In this document: positions 47,453 through 58,100 of the stretch, one piece after another | Layout: each line of letters opens with the position of its first letter | Position numbering within the stretch: position 1 is the first letter of the stretch | NCBI GenBank assembly: GCA_032358165.1 | Contig: JAALGY010000041.1 | Coordinates: 2,046,001-2,110,000 of the forward strand | Length of the DNA stretch: 64,000 nucleotides | From: Diplosphaera chodatii | Lineage: Eukaryota; Chlorophyta; Trebouxiophyceae; Prasiolales; Stichococcaceae | Reading direction: 5' to 3' | Program-made: the position numbers and the translations under genes | The notes under the pieces: model-generated | Told to the model about the DNA's origin: nothing | Seen by the model: only the letters and a program-made list of their open reading frames with translations | The model's database searches: none

Positions 47453-47617
47453 CTAAACCCTAAAAACGCCGCACGCTGCAATCAGACCACGCGAGCGCCC
47501 GTTTGCACTTGCAAACAGCTTGCAGATGTCATAGATGACCTTCTCGATCAGGCTATACGTGCGCGCGGCGCAGGACCTCGAGTTTTGCGCCGTGCAGCCT
47601 AAACCCTAAACCCTAAG
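47453..47617. repeat. Short interstitial telomeric repeats (CCCTAAA)
   Basis: ctaaaccctaaaa at 47453-47465 and cctaaaccctaaaccctaag at 47598-47617: about 1.5 and 2.7 units of the plant/algal telomere repeat TTTAGGG in reverse orientation. They lie inside the chromosome between two genes, so this is not a chromosome end. Confidence 0.75.
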
Positions 47618-47998
47618 GCAATGTCCGCACCATTTCGCGCTGCGCGCCTTTCTAGCCATCGATCTCTACATTGCATTTGCGCAACGTGTTCCTAGACGTC
47701 AACTTGGTCAGTGGGGCTGCTGGTAGCGTGTAGACATGTCTGCGTGGGCATATTTTGGACGTCCCGTGTGGCCAACTATCATTGCACTACAGCTTCCAGC
47801 TTCCAATCTGGGTGCGAGATTCAACGCTTGGGGTAGACCCCGATTTGGCAGTGGTTCAATATTTGCCTGCCCTGCGGGGGTGTCCATCCGTGCTGCCGTC
47901 CAGCTTCCTAGGCAGCCATGCCACAGATCCGGGTGAGTGCAGTGAGTCACAGCAACGCTTGCGTGTGCCCGACTGTGTCCCAAACTCACATCAACACC

Positions 47999-49865
47999 AT
48001 GAAGGTCATATTGCTGTGCGTCGCCTTGGCGCTGAGCTTTGCGACCGGCGGTGAAGCTTCGTTGCGAAGCAATCTGCTGTCGCTGCACCTCCCAAGCCTA
48101 CAGGCTCACGGAAAGGCTCCCTGGTGCGCACCGCAAGCGTGATGTCGGTCTTTTTATGGGTCACATGGAATATGGCAGCTGCAGCTGGCCCCTGCAGCCT
48201 ACCGCCAATATGCTATATGCACCGTGCTGTGCAAGATGCTGCATGGCTATGGTTTGAGCAAACACCGTCGAGTGCATCTCCAGAAGCCATGTGACCTCGC
48301 ACATGTCTCGAAAAGCATGGGGCCCTTGCAAACACCAACATACGTCTGCGTATGCAGACCTAACTGAGAGTGTGCATCGCAAAATACTCGCAGGTTCTGC
48401 CACGGGCTGGACTGCCCAGGTGCAGCCCGCATGCCTCAAGGAGTCATGTTCATGCCTGAGCATGTAGTCACGTCAAGGCCAGTGCCGCTGCACAGGCAAT
48501 GCAGGCAACTGACTGGTGCCTGTTGACGCAGAGTACACTGTGGTCAATAAGACATGTGCTTACGAGGTCCGTGAGTACAAGGGAGGTGAGAGCATGACGC
48601 TGGGCAATCACGACGGACGGCTGCGTGTGCTTTGGGATGTTGCTCAATGTTAGGCAGCCGGAGCAGTATACACGTGTGCAGAGGCAAACCTTGTGAACTG
48701 GTGTGCGTTGTGGCGCAGGCGAGTGGGCGGCCACCCATGTGGACGGCAGCGGCTTCACTGTGGCCATGACACGGGGCTTTGCAAGGCTGTTCCGGTACAT
48801 CAGCGGTACGTGCTAACGGTGCAGCTGCTGACTGTGCATGCACCTCGTGAACACCTCATGCATGCCGGTGTGCTGCTGCTTCTGAATGTCAAGCGTCAAC
48901 CTACCAGGTGACAATGAGGAGAAGCAGAAGATCAAGATGACGACGCCTGTGGCAATGCAAATCAAGACAGAGCCGGTGTTTGCAAAGACCACGAACAACT
49001 ACACTATCGCCTTCTGGGTGCCAGAGATCTTCCAGGTGCACATGCAATCACACCCCTGCAAGACACCACCCAGATACAGACATAATGTCACGTGTTGCCT
49101 ATATGTATGTCACCGCGTCTTTATCGAGCCGCACCACGATTCACTGTCTCATCCCACATCCTACATCGTCACTTTGCAGGGGAGAGCGCCACAGCCTACG
49201 GCTGATGATGTGTTTGTCCGGGACGTCCCAAAGATGACGGCGTATGTAGGGCAATTCGGCGGGTTTGCGACCGAGGAGAGCCTGCTGAAGAAGGCAGCTG
49301 AGCTGGCGGGTGCTGCAAAGGTGGGGCTGAGGGCACGGTTTCTGAGCATGCCCATGGTCTGGACCGCTGTCAACGTGCCAACATGACATCCGGACCAAAG
49401 TAACGTCTCATTATCATTGCATGGCTTCACCATGGGACATGTGCATATGTGCAAACCTGGGTTTTCTGCATTCAGGCTGACGGCGTGGAACTCAACACAG
49501 ACGGCTTCTTCTGGTGCGCGTCTTTTGACAGCACTTAATGCGGTGCTGCTGGTGCCCTGGCCTGTGTAGCGACAGAGTTCCATGTTTCCAGTATCCTCAA
49601 TGTGACTGGAATTGCACTGCAGGGCCAGCTATGACCCGCCCTACAGGCTGACTGGCAGGCACAACGAGGTGAGACTGTGACACTCCAGCCTGTTGCTAAG
49701 CGTCAAGTGCAGCATCCAGTTGCTGTATGCACATGGCGGGCAATGGCAGCAGGAAGCCGGCCCTAGGCAGGCAGGCTACATAACCCCGTGCAATCTATTG
49801 GGCTCACACTAGTTTATCCGCTGCAGATCTGGCTGTCATCTAAGGAGGCCGACGCAACGCGCTGA
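47999..49865 (+). CDS. SOUL-family haem-binding protein with signal peptide
   Basis: Exons 47999-48123, 48394-48419, 48532-48585, 48719-48805, 48908-49035, 49180-49320, 49476-49513, 49623-49668, 49827-49865 give 227 codons plus stop. The start MKVILLCVALALSFATGGEA is a clear secretory signal peptide. The SOUL domain follows: APWFCHGLDCPEYTVVNKT, YEVREYK, EWAATHVDG, GFARLFRYISG, KIKMTTPVAMQI, FVRDVPKMTAYVGQFGGFA and a final YRLTGRHNEIWL. The 26-nt exon 48394-48419 is needed to restore the PWFCHGLDCP motif and fits by phase. SOUL/HEBP proteins bind haem or other tetrapyrroles. The signal peptide suggests a secreted, vacuolar or luminal location rather than plastid stroma. Confidence 0.92.
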
Positions 49866-50013
49866 AGCTCAGTCGAAGTGCCAGTGCTTCACGAGCATAT
49901 TCAAGTGATCAGGCCACAATGATGTGAACCGTGCGTGGTGCCATGCACTGGCTGCGCTGTTGTATTGGAATGTTTTCAGTGGTCGACAATGCATACCGTT
50001 TTGGGCAATTGAT

Positions 50014-50018
50014 TGTAA
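50014..50018 (+). terminator. TGTAA poly(A)-type signal, SOUL gene
   Basis: TGTAA lies about 150 bases after the SOUL stop codon, a typical chlorophyte spacing. Confidence 0.45.
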
Positions 50019-50028
50019 TTTCTTGACC

Positions 50029-50584
50029 GTCAGAGCCCGGCCGTGGTGCGCTTGTCGCCGGTGAGAAATTGCTCAACCCAGTGCCCAGCGCCCCAGCCTT
50101 TCTTGCGGTAAACTCATGCCGTGTATTACGTAACATGTTGTTGCACTATCTACCCTGTTCCACGCGCTGGAAGCCTGGAGCGTCTAGGAGTGCGGGAACA
50201 TCCACCGCCGCAGCTGCGCATTGCCGCCTGCAAGGCTGTGATCGCTTCTGACTCTGCGATTGCCAACACTCCGCCTTTAGCTGTAGCCTCGGGAGCAACG
50301 AGAGGCATCGCTTGCAAAGGGATTTGTCAGACAGACACGCGCTGTGAGCTCCCGTGGCGCACCTTCTCCGCGGTGGTCACGCATTTGAACTATTATTTTC
50401 ATACGTCAGCAGGACTGTGCAGTGCTTGAACTTCTGGCACCGCTGGCGGCTTGTTCGCTGCGGCCGTCTGAGCCTGGCGCACAAATCAGCCAGGTGGGCA
50501 CCGCCTTGTTTGAGCAACATCCCGCGTCGCTACGCTGCGCAATGCCGTGCTGCTGATGGTGCTGGCTGTCAGGGTTGTGCACAT
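50029..50584 (-). CDS. Unresolved small gene, possibly plastid-targeted
   Basis: I do not recognise this gene and the splice model is incomplete. On the minus strand, ATG 50584 opens MCTTLTASTISSTALRSVAT, a Ser/Thr-rich start typical of chloroplast transit peptides. Further stretches with compatible splice signals read TAAANKPPAVPEVQALHSPA ending in D and a GTATGA donor, then FKCVTTAEK with a GTGCGC donor. A last stretch reads KGWGAGHWVEQFLTGDKRTT followed by AGL and a stop. The middle exon near 50160-50320 can be read in two frames, so I give no full protein. These could also be two unrelated fragments. Confidence 0.3.
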
Positions 50585-51174
50585 CTTGCAGTTCGCACTC
50601 CACCAGAGACCGTGTGCCTGTCCTGGCGTTGTGAGTGCACATTTTTGGCAGGCTTATACCGGGCTGGGTAGCCTGCCTTGGCGTTGCACGTATCTGCTTC
50701 AACACAATCATGTGCTGAGCATGAGGTGCTGTGCAATGCGCGAGGCTCAGACAATGTGTGCCTTCGCAGGTGCCCTAAGGGTACTGGCCAGCCGAGGTCA
50801 GCTACGGTTGTACGTCGCACGCAGCTTAGCAGCTGTGAAATTCTCCAGGCAGAATCGCAGCAGACGGGCGTAGCAGCGCATTAGTGCAGGCTACAGCGGA
50901 CCAACCCTACTATTGGGGCACTGCTGCTCAGCTGCTCAGCACCAGCGGCGACGGCAGATCTACCATCACAGGCGTTGACAGCTGGAACAACATAGCAGCG
51001 TGTCCATCTGCGGAGTGCCTTCAGGCGACAGCGGCGTTGTAGAGGAGCGCGTGAGCATTGTAGCAGGGGGCTGCGGCATCGCAACCCGGGGGGCTGCATC
51101 GCTGCGGCCCCACGGTGGTCACTGCGTGCCTGCAGCGCTGACAGCCCACCCGCGCCTGCTGTGACAGCGGCACC

Positions 51175-53151
51175 ATGGCGGAGTGGCTGGCAGCTGCCGG
51201 CGGCCGCCTCCAGTGGTCGGCAGCCGCCTGCCGCACATGCATCAGCAACGCCGGCCCACGCACCCGCATGTGCGGCCTGTTCGTGCTGGCGGTCGTGCTG
51301 ACGGCGTTGCTCATCGCCACGCCCTGGCTGCCCTACTCGCCGTGGAACAAGCCGGTGGCCAGGTGAAGTTCAGTCCCAGGCCGTTCTGCAAGAGCAAGGC
51401 AACCTTGGTTGCCACTTGTCACCGCTGAAGTTTCGTTCTGCCTGCAGCAGCGTCTGACAGCCCTGAGTTCTACCTGTGCATCACCCGCTTGTCACACATC
51501 TGGCCATTGCTAGAGATTCTTGCTGGAGACCTTGAGCCGCTGCAAGGACGACTGCCTGGCATGGCATAGCGTTTCCAGTGTGGACGAGCAACACTCCTGA
51601 ATGCAGCGTGACCCTGCATCTGCTTGCATGCAGGTTCGGCCTGGTAGAGGAGCCAGCACCCATGAACTCCACGGTGGTGGTGCCGCGCATCATCCACCAG
51701 ACGTGGAAGACAGCAGATGTCCCTGAGATCTGGCACCATGCCCGCAGGTACGCCACTCCGTGGCCTGCGGTGCTTACAGCCTGCACTGTGCACGCATCGC
51801 AGGGGCATCGCTGCCATCATTCCGGTCAGCCAGGCAGCCTGCAGAGTGCGAAGTGTGCACAGCATCGATGCACTCGCACAGCAGTGCCGGCAATCAGCTG
51901 TGGACCCCTGCTTGGCACAGGGAGTGTCAGCGGCTGCACCCCGGGTACGAGTTCAAGCAGTGGACGGACGCCAGCGCCCGGGAGCTGGTCGCCACGGAGT
52001 ACCCCGAGTACCTGCAGATGTATGACGGCTACGGCTACGGCATTCAGGTCGGTAGGGTCGGTGCTCATCTGCTTCCGACCCGCATGCACGACGTTGAAAT
52101 GGTTTGCCACTTGCCAGTCGCACTGCAGTCTGGAGGGATGCAGGAAAGCGCTCTGTTCCTCGCTTGTGCATCCTGCCGACTCTCCTGCGCTCATGTTTGC
52201 AGCGTGCGGATGCGATGCGGCTGTTCTTCCTGCACAAGTATGGCGGCATCTACATTGACCTGGACATCGAGTGCCTGCGCTCGTTGGACTTCCTGCGCCA
52301 CTATGGCTGGGTGATGCCGCAGGTCAGTCAGACCCTGTTCGCATGTTAGCTTAGGTGATTGCATCGCACACCTGCTGGTCCACCTTTTTCTCTGTGACAC
52401 GTCAGAAGTCGATGATGCGGTGTCATCATGCAGACCAAGCCGGTGGGCTTCAGCAATGACTTCATGGTGGCGACAGCTGGGCATCCGTTTCTGGCACAAA
52501 TGGTTGCAGCGCTGCCGAAGTGGAACAGGCGGTTTGGCAGCAAGTACCCGACCGTCATGTTCAGCACCGGGCCCATGTTCGTATCGTATCAGGTAGGTTG
52601 GCCTCTGTGGCATCAACCGCTATGCTTACACTGCATCAGTTGCGGTGGGCTGATCCTTGTGCTGTGTCGGGGTGCAGTCCACAGGGTGAAGCTACCTGCA
52701 GCCCTGACATCTGCTGGTGTTGTGGTCCACAGGCATCGCACTATCAGAAGCAGTCAGAACTGTTTGTGCTTCCCGAATGCTTGTACGGCAAGTACACACC
52801 ATGCGAAGAGGTATGTCCTGAAGCGTCACAGCAGATGTGCTGTGCAATGCGCCAGCAGGCTGTGCGTGCAGTGCATCTGCATGCTGCGAATCGCATCATG
52901 GTGGTGGTGAAGGGCGTTCATGTTGGGCGTCTTGCTGCGTACAGACGCTGTTCAAGCATTACACGGGGTCCACATGGCACGGCTCAGACGCCAGCACGCT
53001 GAAGTGGGTGTTCCGGGAGCGGCTGCCGCTGCTGGCGGCCATTGCAGTGGCCGCTGCTGTGCTGACTGGGATAGCCGTCTCCCGCGGCTGGCTGGCTGCA
53101 TGGGCGGGCGGCGGCAGCGGCACAGGCACACAGGGCGACAAAGCGCATTGA
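51175..53151 (+). CDS. GT32-family glycosyltransferase, IPC mannosyltransferase-like
   Basis: Exons 51175-51362, 51634-51747, 51885-52047, 52203-52322, 52434-52592, 52733-52810, 52945-53151 give 342 codons plus stop. TM segments lie at about 30-53 (FVLAVVLTALLIA) and 304-322 (LLAAIAVAAAVLTGIAV). The catalytic domain has the OCH1/GT32 start PRIIHQTWKT (80-89) and ADAMRLFFLHKYGGIYIDLD with the DxD metal/sugar-nucleotide motif at 174-176. The later segments GFSNDFMVATAGHPF, YPTVMFSTGPMFVSYQ and GSTWHGSDA match the SUR1/CSH1 mannosyl-inositolphosphoceramide synthase group. Likely a Golgi enzyme using a nucleotide sugar on a sphingolipid head group; the acceptor is inferred from similarity only. 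Exon 3 starts at 51885, because the nearer acceptor before 51901 breaks the frame. Confidence 0.87.
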
Positions 53152-53438
53152 CGGAGTTATCACCACAGTCCCTGTTTTGGCAGCGGCAACCGCCGGCTGA
53201 ATCGATGGGGTGTGGCGTCGGTGTATCCAGCCCGTACCATCCCATGCAATGTCTTGATGCAAGCAGACGCTGCTGGCACAGCGGCTGCCATCTGGAGGAC
53301 CATGTCGACATGATGGGTGGTGGCGGTTCAAGACAGTGATGCACTGCCGACTGGCACATTGAAGGCTTGAAGTATTCTGTACGGTCATCGACCAGGCATC
53401 GCATGCTGTCATCATGGTGATTGGTACTGGTCAGGGTC

Positions 53439-53560
53439 GGGATGTGCGCTGTCAGGGTCATGCAGGTCGGCTGTCCTTGTACAGCCGCCTGTGGTGATCG
53501 GGATGTGCGCTGTCAGGGTCATGCAGGTCGGCTGTCCTTGTACAGCCGCCTGTGGTGATT
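53439..53560. repeat. 61-bp tandem duplication
   Basis: Two nearly identical adjacent copies. The start gatgtgcgctgtcagggtca occurs at 53441 and 53502, and both copies run through to tgtggtgat. Noncoding. Confidence 0.9.
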
Positions 53561-53737
53561 CGGATCGGGATTTTTTCTACCAGGCAGGGACACATCAGTC
53601 AGATATCGTCACCGTCTCAGAGCAGTGACCTGCCTAAGGCAGCAACATCTGTTTTGGAGCTAGGGTGTACACTCCTGTGGAACGTGCTCACATGTGCTTG
53701 AACAGTGGACCCTGTGGCCAATGAGTGTTTGACCATG

Positions 53738-53742
53738 TTACA
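53738..53742 (-). terminator. TGTAA poly(A)-type signal, GGCT-like gene
   Basis: TGTAA on the minus strand, about 80 bases after the stop codon of the GGCT-like gene. Confidence 0.45.
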
Positions 53743-53821
53743 ACAACCCCTACAACAACGAATTAGCCATGCAGCAAACCCGGTGTTCGAAGCTAGTTTC
53801 ACTGCACTTGTTTCATATTGG

Positions 53822-54538
53822 TCACAACCACATGCAGGCTGCTCCCACCACAGCACAAAGCACTACGGCTGCCGCAACACTTGCGGATGGTGTGTCAAAG
53901 TATTCGCCAGGCAATCCACCTGGCCGTGCGGTTGGCACCCTACCCAGCCTCTGAATGTATTTCTCTGACAGCTGCCACGACCTGGCGCCGCTGAGCATCA
54001 GGTGGAGGTACCGCTGCGTCGGTGGCAGTGGCTTTCGCAAGCGCAGCATCCGCTGCGACATGAACACATGGGCGGCCACTGACTCTTCCACACCATACGG
54101 TGTCACAGGCATCACCGCCAGTCTGTACCCCGTCTCCCGCTTCGCCAGCCTGGCCAGCTCGGCGTCTGACAGGCTGTACAGCATGCCATGCGGCTGCACA
54201 ATGCTGCATGGCTCGGACGCTCTTCTGGGGGCAGGCGCAGCCACCCCCGACTGCCTTGCTGCACTGCTTCCTGCCGCGTCCGCGGTGTGACTGACGTACG
54301 CTGTGTTGTTGGTGGTTCGGTCCTCAAGTTCGATGGTCGCAAAGCCGCCTCTGTGACAGAAGCTCAGCACGGCGGTGGCGGGTGCGACCGCCGGCACCGC
54401 CCGCTGCACAGGCCAGACGCCCCGCTTCCGCAGCACCGCCGGGCTGAGATTGGCGCCGTACACGAACAGTAGGTTGGTGTGGGAGGTGGGAACCCCCAGG
54501 CTCGCAGATCCTTGTGTGAGGATGGTGCGTCGAGACAT
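53822..54538 (-). CDS. Gamma-glutamylcyclotransferase-like protein, tail-anchored, intronless
   Basis: A single frame of 238 codons plus stop from ATG 54538. The GGCT/AIG2 fold is shown by NLLFVYGANLSPAVLRKRG (YGxNL loop at 27-31), a Gly-rich FCHRGGFATIELE, HGMLYSLSDAELARLAKRET followed by GYRL (the family's acid residue is the Glu of this ETGY), and SEKYIQRLGRV near the end. Family members cyclise gamma-glutamyl dipeptides to 5-oxoproline or act on gamma-glutamylamines. The last about 22 residues (SVAAAVVLCAVVGAACMWL) are one hydrophobic helix ending at the stop, which predicts a tail-anchored membrane protein. That is uncommon in this family. It is one of only two complete intronless genes in an intron-dense window. 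Confidence 0.85.
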   Translation of the reverse strand: MSRRTILTQGSASLGVPTSHTNLLFVYGANLSPAVLRKRGVWPVQRAVPAVAPATAVLSFCHRGGFATIELEDRTTNNTAYVSHTADAAGSSAARQSGVAAPAPRRASEPCSIVQPHGMLYSLSDAELARLAKRETGYRLAVMPVTPYGVEESVAAHVFMSQRMLRLRKPLPPTQRYLHLMLSGARSWQLSEKYIQRLGRVPTARPGGLPGEYFDTPSASVAAAVVLCAVVGAACMWL

Positions 54539-55109
54539 GTGCGGAGCAGTGGCAACTGATTGGAAGTGCAGGACGTCGTCAGGTCGGCAGCTCCTACTCC
54601 AGGCACACCTCTATCTGTGCGGGCGTGGTGATGCGCTGCAAGCGGGTTATGCTGGGGAAGCAAGGCCTATGACCATCAGAAATTGTCCAGGGCTCCAGCC
54701 GGGGCGATGTGGGTTGCCAGCCCAGTGGCGGATTTGTCACTGATGCCCAGATTGATCGCTCGCTCCTCGGCTGTCGATCACCAGGTGTCCGAAACACGTG
54801 GTCCAAAGTGTCCAGGCTAAGGGCGTCTTTTGTCAAAATAGCACACCGCTGCGGCTCTCAGGTCATCACACGTATCGCGCTCGCCGCAGGCTGCGTCGAA
54901 GCACGGCTAGCGGCTGCTTACGCACGGTGGCGCCCTGCTGTGATCCTGTGCGACACCCGGACGACAGGCCAGATCGCCTGCATGCGTTTACGCCAGGATA
55001 TGCTGCAAACACGCGACGTCATGCGGCCGTGCGTAGGGCGCACGCCTGCCGGCGGCGGATAGCCTGCCGTATTGCTGGGCTCTGACAGCGCAGCGGACGG
55101 GCGGCTCAC
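54539..55109. other. Divergent intergenic region, GGCT-like gene and kinase B
   Basis: 571 bases between opposite starts, presumably carrying both promoters. No gene is supported. Confidence 0.45.
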
Positions 55110-58100
55110 ATGGGCACATGCGGCTCCAAACCTGCCGCAGAGCGCCCCGACGGCAAGCCTGACATACATGTCACCACTTCAGCATACGCAGCGCGCGAAA
55201 GCGATCAGAAGGTGGGGCTCAGCGGGGCTTGTACAAGCAACGACCTACAGGTACAACACCAACTCTGCAATATCGTGCCTGCGGAACTGCCAAGCTTCCC
55301 AGGGAGGCTGCTCCCAGGTACTTCAAGTCACTCTGCAAGATGTGCTCTGGTTGCAGGCAGCAGCCAGTGCTGCAGAATGCGCACAGCTGCCAGCAGACGC
55401 CGGCAGCGGCGCTGCAGGACACCCAGCCGCCAAGGCAGGCAGCACATCGGCCAGCCCAGCAGCCGAACCAGACGAGCCTGTGGCGCCGGAGACGCCGTCG
55501 CCCAGCGGGGAGCACCCGCCGCAGCGGCACGGCGATGCCAGGGCTGCGGCGGCCATCTGCGCTGCGGCGGATGCGACGGCAGCATCGCAGCCCAGCAGCG
55601 AGCCGGCACTGCAGCCGGACCCCGCTGAGGTCAAGCGCCTGGCGGAGCTGCAGGTGCAGCGTCCGCCATGCCGCATCTGGTCCAGGCTATGCACACCGTC
55701 AGCATGAGAACATGGCAGCCCATCCCGGGCCCCGCACCTGAAATAGGGCGGCACAGCACCGGATGCTGCACGCATGCACACTGCATGGTATCAGCGTGAC
55801 AAGCACTACGTCCCACCGTCTACGCGCAGCACGAGATAGTATTTGTCAGCAGTCCACACTGACCTGGCGCGGTGATGTCGGCAGGTGCGGGAGTCGGAGC
55901 AGCATGTGGCAGCCGGGCGCCCGTTCCAGGCGCACCTGCACGGCGCGCCCAAGCCTCCCTGCCAGGCGGAGCGGTGGCAGACGCTGCAGGAGATCTACAA
56001 GACGCAGGGCGGCATGGTCATCACCGACCCCGACATCAGTGCGTCCTACCCCCGCTGCCATGGCCGTGTCAAACCTGGCTCCTGCATCGGCTGCATCGCG
56101 TGCCGTCAGGACATGCCGTGCATGCTGCAGCAAGCCCTTTTGTGACCCTGTGTCGAACCATGTGCATCCATCTGTGTGTGCAGACCACCTGCTAAGCCTG
56201 GCGTGCTCGGTGCTGCAAAGCGACTGGGCGATGATCACCGTGCTGGAGGACACCACCGCCTCACTGGCAGGTGAGAGCAAGTGGAGAGGCATGACAGTGG
56301 GTCCAAGTGGATCCCCCCGGCTTGTCAGCATGCACGGTGGCGAGTGGCAGCTGCAGACACGGCGGCGGCGGTGACGGTGGCGGGGGTCGACCGCTATATC
56401 TTCAAACCAACGCCCATCCCCTGTCGCAGCCACGGCGGGCGCGATGGCGCCGTACGTGGGCGCCGAGTTCCCGTGGATCATGTCCGGCTGCACCTACACG
56501 CTGACGCCCCAGCACCACGAGGTGCTGGTGGTGGAGGACCTCACCCTGGACGCGCGCTACAGCCAGGACGCCTTTCTCCAGGTCATCCACAGGTGGGTGC
56601 TAACGAAAACTTTCAGGGAAACAGCAGTCAGGAGTCAGTGGGATCGCTTACACACTGTCATCCATGCATGGGAGCCCTGCAAGGTGCTGTTGAGCTGGTG
56701 CAAGAGCGTGAGGGCGCAGGATGTGCACACGGCAATGCAACATCGGGTTTGACGGCTGACAGTGGCATGCCGTGTGTGTCTGCCGCAGCATCCGCAACAA
56801 GACGGAGCGCTTCTACTGCAGCGCGCCCCTCGTGGCTGCCAACGGCCACCGCCTGGGCACCATGTGCATCGGCGGCGAGAATGCGCGCAAGATGGACGCA
56901 CATCAGGTGGAGACATGAACGAGTACTTGGCGCCGTGTTGATGTGCCTGTCATACATCCATCAGGTGTCCAGCATGCTGAGAATGGGTGCACATCTAGTC
57001 CCCTTCTTTGCAGTGCTTAAAAGTGCATTGGAAGCCTTTGTCTGATGCTGCTCTCACACGAGTGGATCCACACCTTGTCTTCGCAGCCATACACAGCACA
57101 GCGTGCAGCGTGGCCATGCGAGCCAGCGCAAGGTATACGAGTGTGGGACCACGATGCAGCTAATATGCTGGCTATTGACATGTGCAGGTCAACATCCTGT
57201 GCAACTTGGCGGAGCTGGCGGTGCGGCGGCTGGAGCGCAGGTGGGCCGCGCAGCAGTGGGCGCGATCTGCGGGCGCGGGCCTCGCGCGCACGCTGGCCAC
57301 ATACGTGCGCCCCCTGCTGCTGGTGGAGGTGTCCAGCCCCGCGTCGTGGGAGGTGCTGTACGCCAGCCCCGCAGCCGCGCAGCTCACAGGTGCGCGGCAA
57401 GAATGTTGATGTGGCAGGATGCATACTCTCAGTCCCTGCTGGCTGCTGTGTGCAGATGCTCTTGGTCTGCTGATGCCGGTGCTGGGTTGCCGGGTGTGCA
57501 TACCCTTGACGCTGCTGCAAGCACACAACACCACACACGCTGCTGTGCACTGCAGGCATCGATTCGGTGTCTGGGAGCCGCACATCGTTGTGGGACGCCA
57601 TGGACTCCAACATGCCAGTGCAGGTGATGCCTGCAGCTCTGACAGAGTCCTTCCATTGCACCCTGGGTCACAGCTTGTGCTGCAGCCGATGCAGGATCAG
57701 AGTAGCAGCTGAATCGCCATCTTCACATGCAAGCAGCAACACTACATGCCGACTGCATGCTGCCTGGCAACTGCACAGGAGCGGTGGTCACGGTGTCTCA
57801 GCGCCTTCAAGCAGAACGCGCGCTTCAGCATTGGTGGCAGGAGGAAAGCCGATGGGGCTCCAAGCACGGACCCCTGGACACTGCACTTCAGGTTGCCTGC
57901 TGCATCAACACTCCGTACCCTTACGCACTCTAGCACTGCCTGGTCTTGATGCTACACCTCGGGCCTACTCCCAACATGGCTTATCCATTCGGAGATCGTG
58001 TCTTATGGACGCTGATAAATCTAATTGCGCATCTGTTCACAGCCTCAATCTGCGTGTGTGCAGGCCAGCAGCCAAGGATGCAGTAGACAAAGATGCAGCG

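Larger units (their letters stand above)
47061..47998. other. Intergenic region with telomere-like repeats
   Basis: About 940 bases between the channel and SOUL genes. It contains a TGTAA poly(A)-type motif and short interstitial CCCTAAA repeats, both listed separately. No gene is supported. Confidence 0.5.
49866..51174. other. Region between SOUL and GT32 genes
   Basis: About 1.3 kb. It contains a TGTAA signal for SOUL (50014-50018) and an unresolved minus-strand gene (about 50029-50584, listed separately). From 50590 to 51174 I see nothing supportable apart from the GT32 upstream region. Confidence 0.45.
53152..53821. other. Convergent intergenic region with a tandem duplication
   Basis: About 670 bases between the GT32 stop and the minus-strand GGCT-like stop. 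It contains a 61-bp tandem duplication and a minus-strand TGTAA at 53742-53738. No gene is seen. Confidence 0.5.

Noticed and set aside
47453..47617. Chromosome end
   Set aside because: Only a few repeat units are present and well-supported genes lie on both sides.
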